A DNA stretch of 64,000 nucleotides from Microbacterium salitolerans. GTDB lineage: Bacteria; Actinomycetota; Actinomycetes; Actinomycetales; Microbacteriaceae. Location: contig NZ_JAHKSH010000004.1 in assembly GCF_019720895.1 (NCBI RefSeq), positions 434,001 through 498,000 on the forward strand. Direction: 5' to 3'. Each line of letters starts with the position of its first letter. Positions within the stretch are counted from its first letter, which is position 1. A model generated the notes under the pieces. The model made no database searches. It was not told the DNA's origin and saw only the letters and a list, made by a program, of their open reading frames with translations. This document shows positions 62,970 to 64,000 of this stretch, one piece after another. The translations under genes were made by a program, and so were the position numbers.

Positions 62970-63464
62970 CTACTCGCCGAGCGCTTGTCTCAGCGCGTCC
63001 GCGTAGCCCTTCTCGTGCGCGTATGCGCGCTCCTTGAGCGTCACGGTCACGTCCTGGCGGATGCGTTCGCCCCGGTCGTTCGTGACGAACTCACCCCAGT
63101 CGAGCTCCGTGATCGCCCATGTGATCGACAGCGGCACGCGGACGTTGCCCGATACGCGGACGAGCGTCGGCGGAGCGTACTCCTGGTAGGAAGCACGCCC
63201 CGCCGATGCCCAGTCCTGCAGCGCACGGATCTCGCCTTCGACCGTGTACTCCCAGTTCGGGAGGAAGCGGTCGAATCGCAGCGGGAGTGTGTAGACGCGC
63301 AGCGGCTGCTCGGTCCACACCAGCAGCGGTTCGCGCAGCTGACGCGGGACCTCTTGCCACCCGCCGACGCCGCCGCTCAGCTTGTCGGTGCCGATGAGCT
63401 TGAACGACAGCGACGGACGTTCCGGGATGGCCCGGGAGATGTGGACATCGAAGTCGCGACTCAC
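62970..63464 (-). CDS. Tail baseplate/tube-initiator protein
   Basis: A 164-residue protein located just before the hub gene and overlapping the tape-measure gene (ATGA). This place is normally held by the LysM-domain or tube-initiator protein. It contains beta-strand-rich segments (WEYTVEGEIRALQDW; RIRQDVTVTLKERAYAHE). Function inferred from order. Confidence 0.65.
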   Translation of the reverse strand: MSRDFDVHISRAIPERPSLSFKLIGTDKLSGGVGGWQEVPRQLREPLLVWTEQPLRVYTLPLRFDRFLPNWEYTVEGEIRALQDWASAGRASYQEYAPPTLVRVSGNVRVPLSITWAITELDWGEFVTNDRGERIRQDVTVTLKERAYAHEKGYADALRQALGE

Positions 63465-64000
63465 AGCCTCGCCTCCTCATCTGCGGCGTCGTCGAAGACC
63501 GCCTCGGTGAGGACGCGACCGTCGACGGTGACGACCCGGACGATGGTCCGATCGCCGCGGGGGCCGACCTCGATATCGACGTCGTCCAGCGACGCCGAGA
63601 TGTCCGCGGCGGACTGACCGGCGAACGTCGGCACCTCGGGGTACACGTACCCGTCGGCGCCCGGCACGAACAGCTCGGGGACTCCGCCGTCGCCGACGAT
63701 GTACCCCTCGCCCCTCCGGACCGGCCCGCCCTCGGCGAGCATCGGGAACACGCCACCGTTCGCCATCGCGAGGTGGATGTGGTCGTAGTGCTGCGCACGG
63801 ACGGCCGGACTCCACCCCGCGAACGGCTGGCCGTTCTGCAGCTGCCGGGATCCGGCGGGCGTGTAGATCAGCTCGGACGCGTTCGGGAACAGGCCCGCGA
63901 TGGTGTTGAACGTCTCCATCGTTGCGGGGATCAGGTCGATCGCGCGCCCCAGGGCGTGGTACGACTGACCGCCGTTGACGGTGACCGCCCCGGGACGGTA
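63461..64000 (-). CDS. C-terminal part of the tape-measure protein with an LAS-type peptidase signature
   Basis: The reading frame enters from the right edge and continues past an internal ATG (63919), so it is the end of a longer protein. It reads SYHALGRAIDLIP and, about 55 residues later, HYDHIHLA. This H-x6-D plus H-x-H arrangement is the zinc-site pattern of LAS metallopeptidases (D-Ala-D-Ala carboxypeptidase type). The remaining ~100 residues (GGVFPMLAEGGPVRRGEGYIV) have the Gly-rich tape-measure tail motif. The enzyme part could cut peptidoglycan during DNA injection. Confidence 0.78.
   Translation of the reverse strand, partial: YRPGAVTVNGGQSYHALGRAIDLIPATMETFNTIAGLFPNASELIYTPAGSRQLQNGQPFAGWSPAVRAQHYDHIHLAMANGGVFPMLAEGGPVRRGEGYIVGDGGVPELFVPGADGYVYPEVPTFAGQSAADISASLDDVDIEVGPRGDRTIVRVVTVDGRVLTEAVFDDAADEEARL

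Larger units (their letters stand above)
50282..64000. mobile_element. Prophage integrated in a tRNA gene (left part; right end outside window)
   Basis: Bounded on the left by the tRNA fragment, then integrase, accessory genes on both strands, lysis genes, tail-fibre-like genes, baseplate genes and the tape measure, in the order expected for the end of a late operon read leftwards. The gp25-, I-, J- and D-like proteins indicate a contractile-tail phage. Head, packaging, replication and repressor genes must lie to the right. Whether the element is complete cannot be judged here. Confidence 0.88.

Noticed and set aside
51447-64000. Free contractile injection system or tailocin
   Set aside because: Integrase, attachment fragment, superinfection-exclusion gene and lysis genes favour a prophage; capsid genes cannot be checked because they would lie outside the window.

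Overview
The window is high-GC DNA with GTG/ATG starts, tightly overlapping operons and actinobacterial gene families (mycofactocin, VOC-type homoprotocatechuate dioxygenase, sdhCDAB, BMP-type nucleoside ABC importer, r1t-like holin). It most likely comes from a Micrococcales actinomycete, probably Microbacterium or a close relative. The genus is an inference from gene content, not a phylogeny.

Layout. 1-3275: a mycofactocin locus (mftC partial, mftB, mftA leftward; mftR and mftG rightward). 3442-6549: a ThDP enzyme and an MHS-family transporter, convergent. 6714-13188: a homoprotocatechuate (3,4-dihydroxyphenylacetate) meta-cleavage operon (FAH-RraA fusion, GntR regulator, hpaE, hpaD, hpaH, hpaI). 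13271-18251: a putrescine/GABA-type module (aldehyde dehydrogenase, APC permease, putrescine oxidase, divergent Lrp regulator). 18273-26491: a nucleoside uptake and salvage operon (BMP lipoprotein, ABC importer, cytidine deaminase, thymidine phosphorylase, adenosine deaminase). 26670-36738: housekeeping genes (mannose-1-phosphate guanylyltransferase, sdhCDAB, exonuclease III, pstSCAB behind a candidate PHO box). 36919-39538: small conserved or unknown genes and an APH-type kinase.

39555-49966 is the metabolic highlight: a ten-gene leftward cluster for sulfoquinovose catabolism by a sulfo-EMP type route. It encodes a YihS-like isomerase, YihV-like kinase, YihT-like aldolase, an aldehyde dehydrogenase suited to making sulfolactate, a TauE/SafE exporter, a complete carbohydrate ABC importer, a DeoR regulator and a Gfo/Idh/MocA protein. 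The last is a candidate NAD-dependent sulfoquinovosidase.

50282-64000 is the left part of an integrated prophage. A tRNA 3' fragment followed by its own terminator-like hairpin marks the left attachment site, and a tyrosine integrase follows. Next come accessory genes (SRAP protein, Ltp-type superinfection-exclusion protein, a STAS/HATPase pair). Then a leftward late operon carries lysis genes, contractile-tail baseplate genes (gp25-, I-, J- and D-like) and a tape-measure end with an LAS-type peptidase signature. The right end of the prophage is outside the window.
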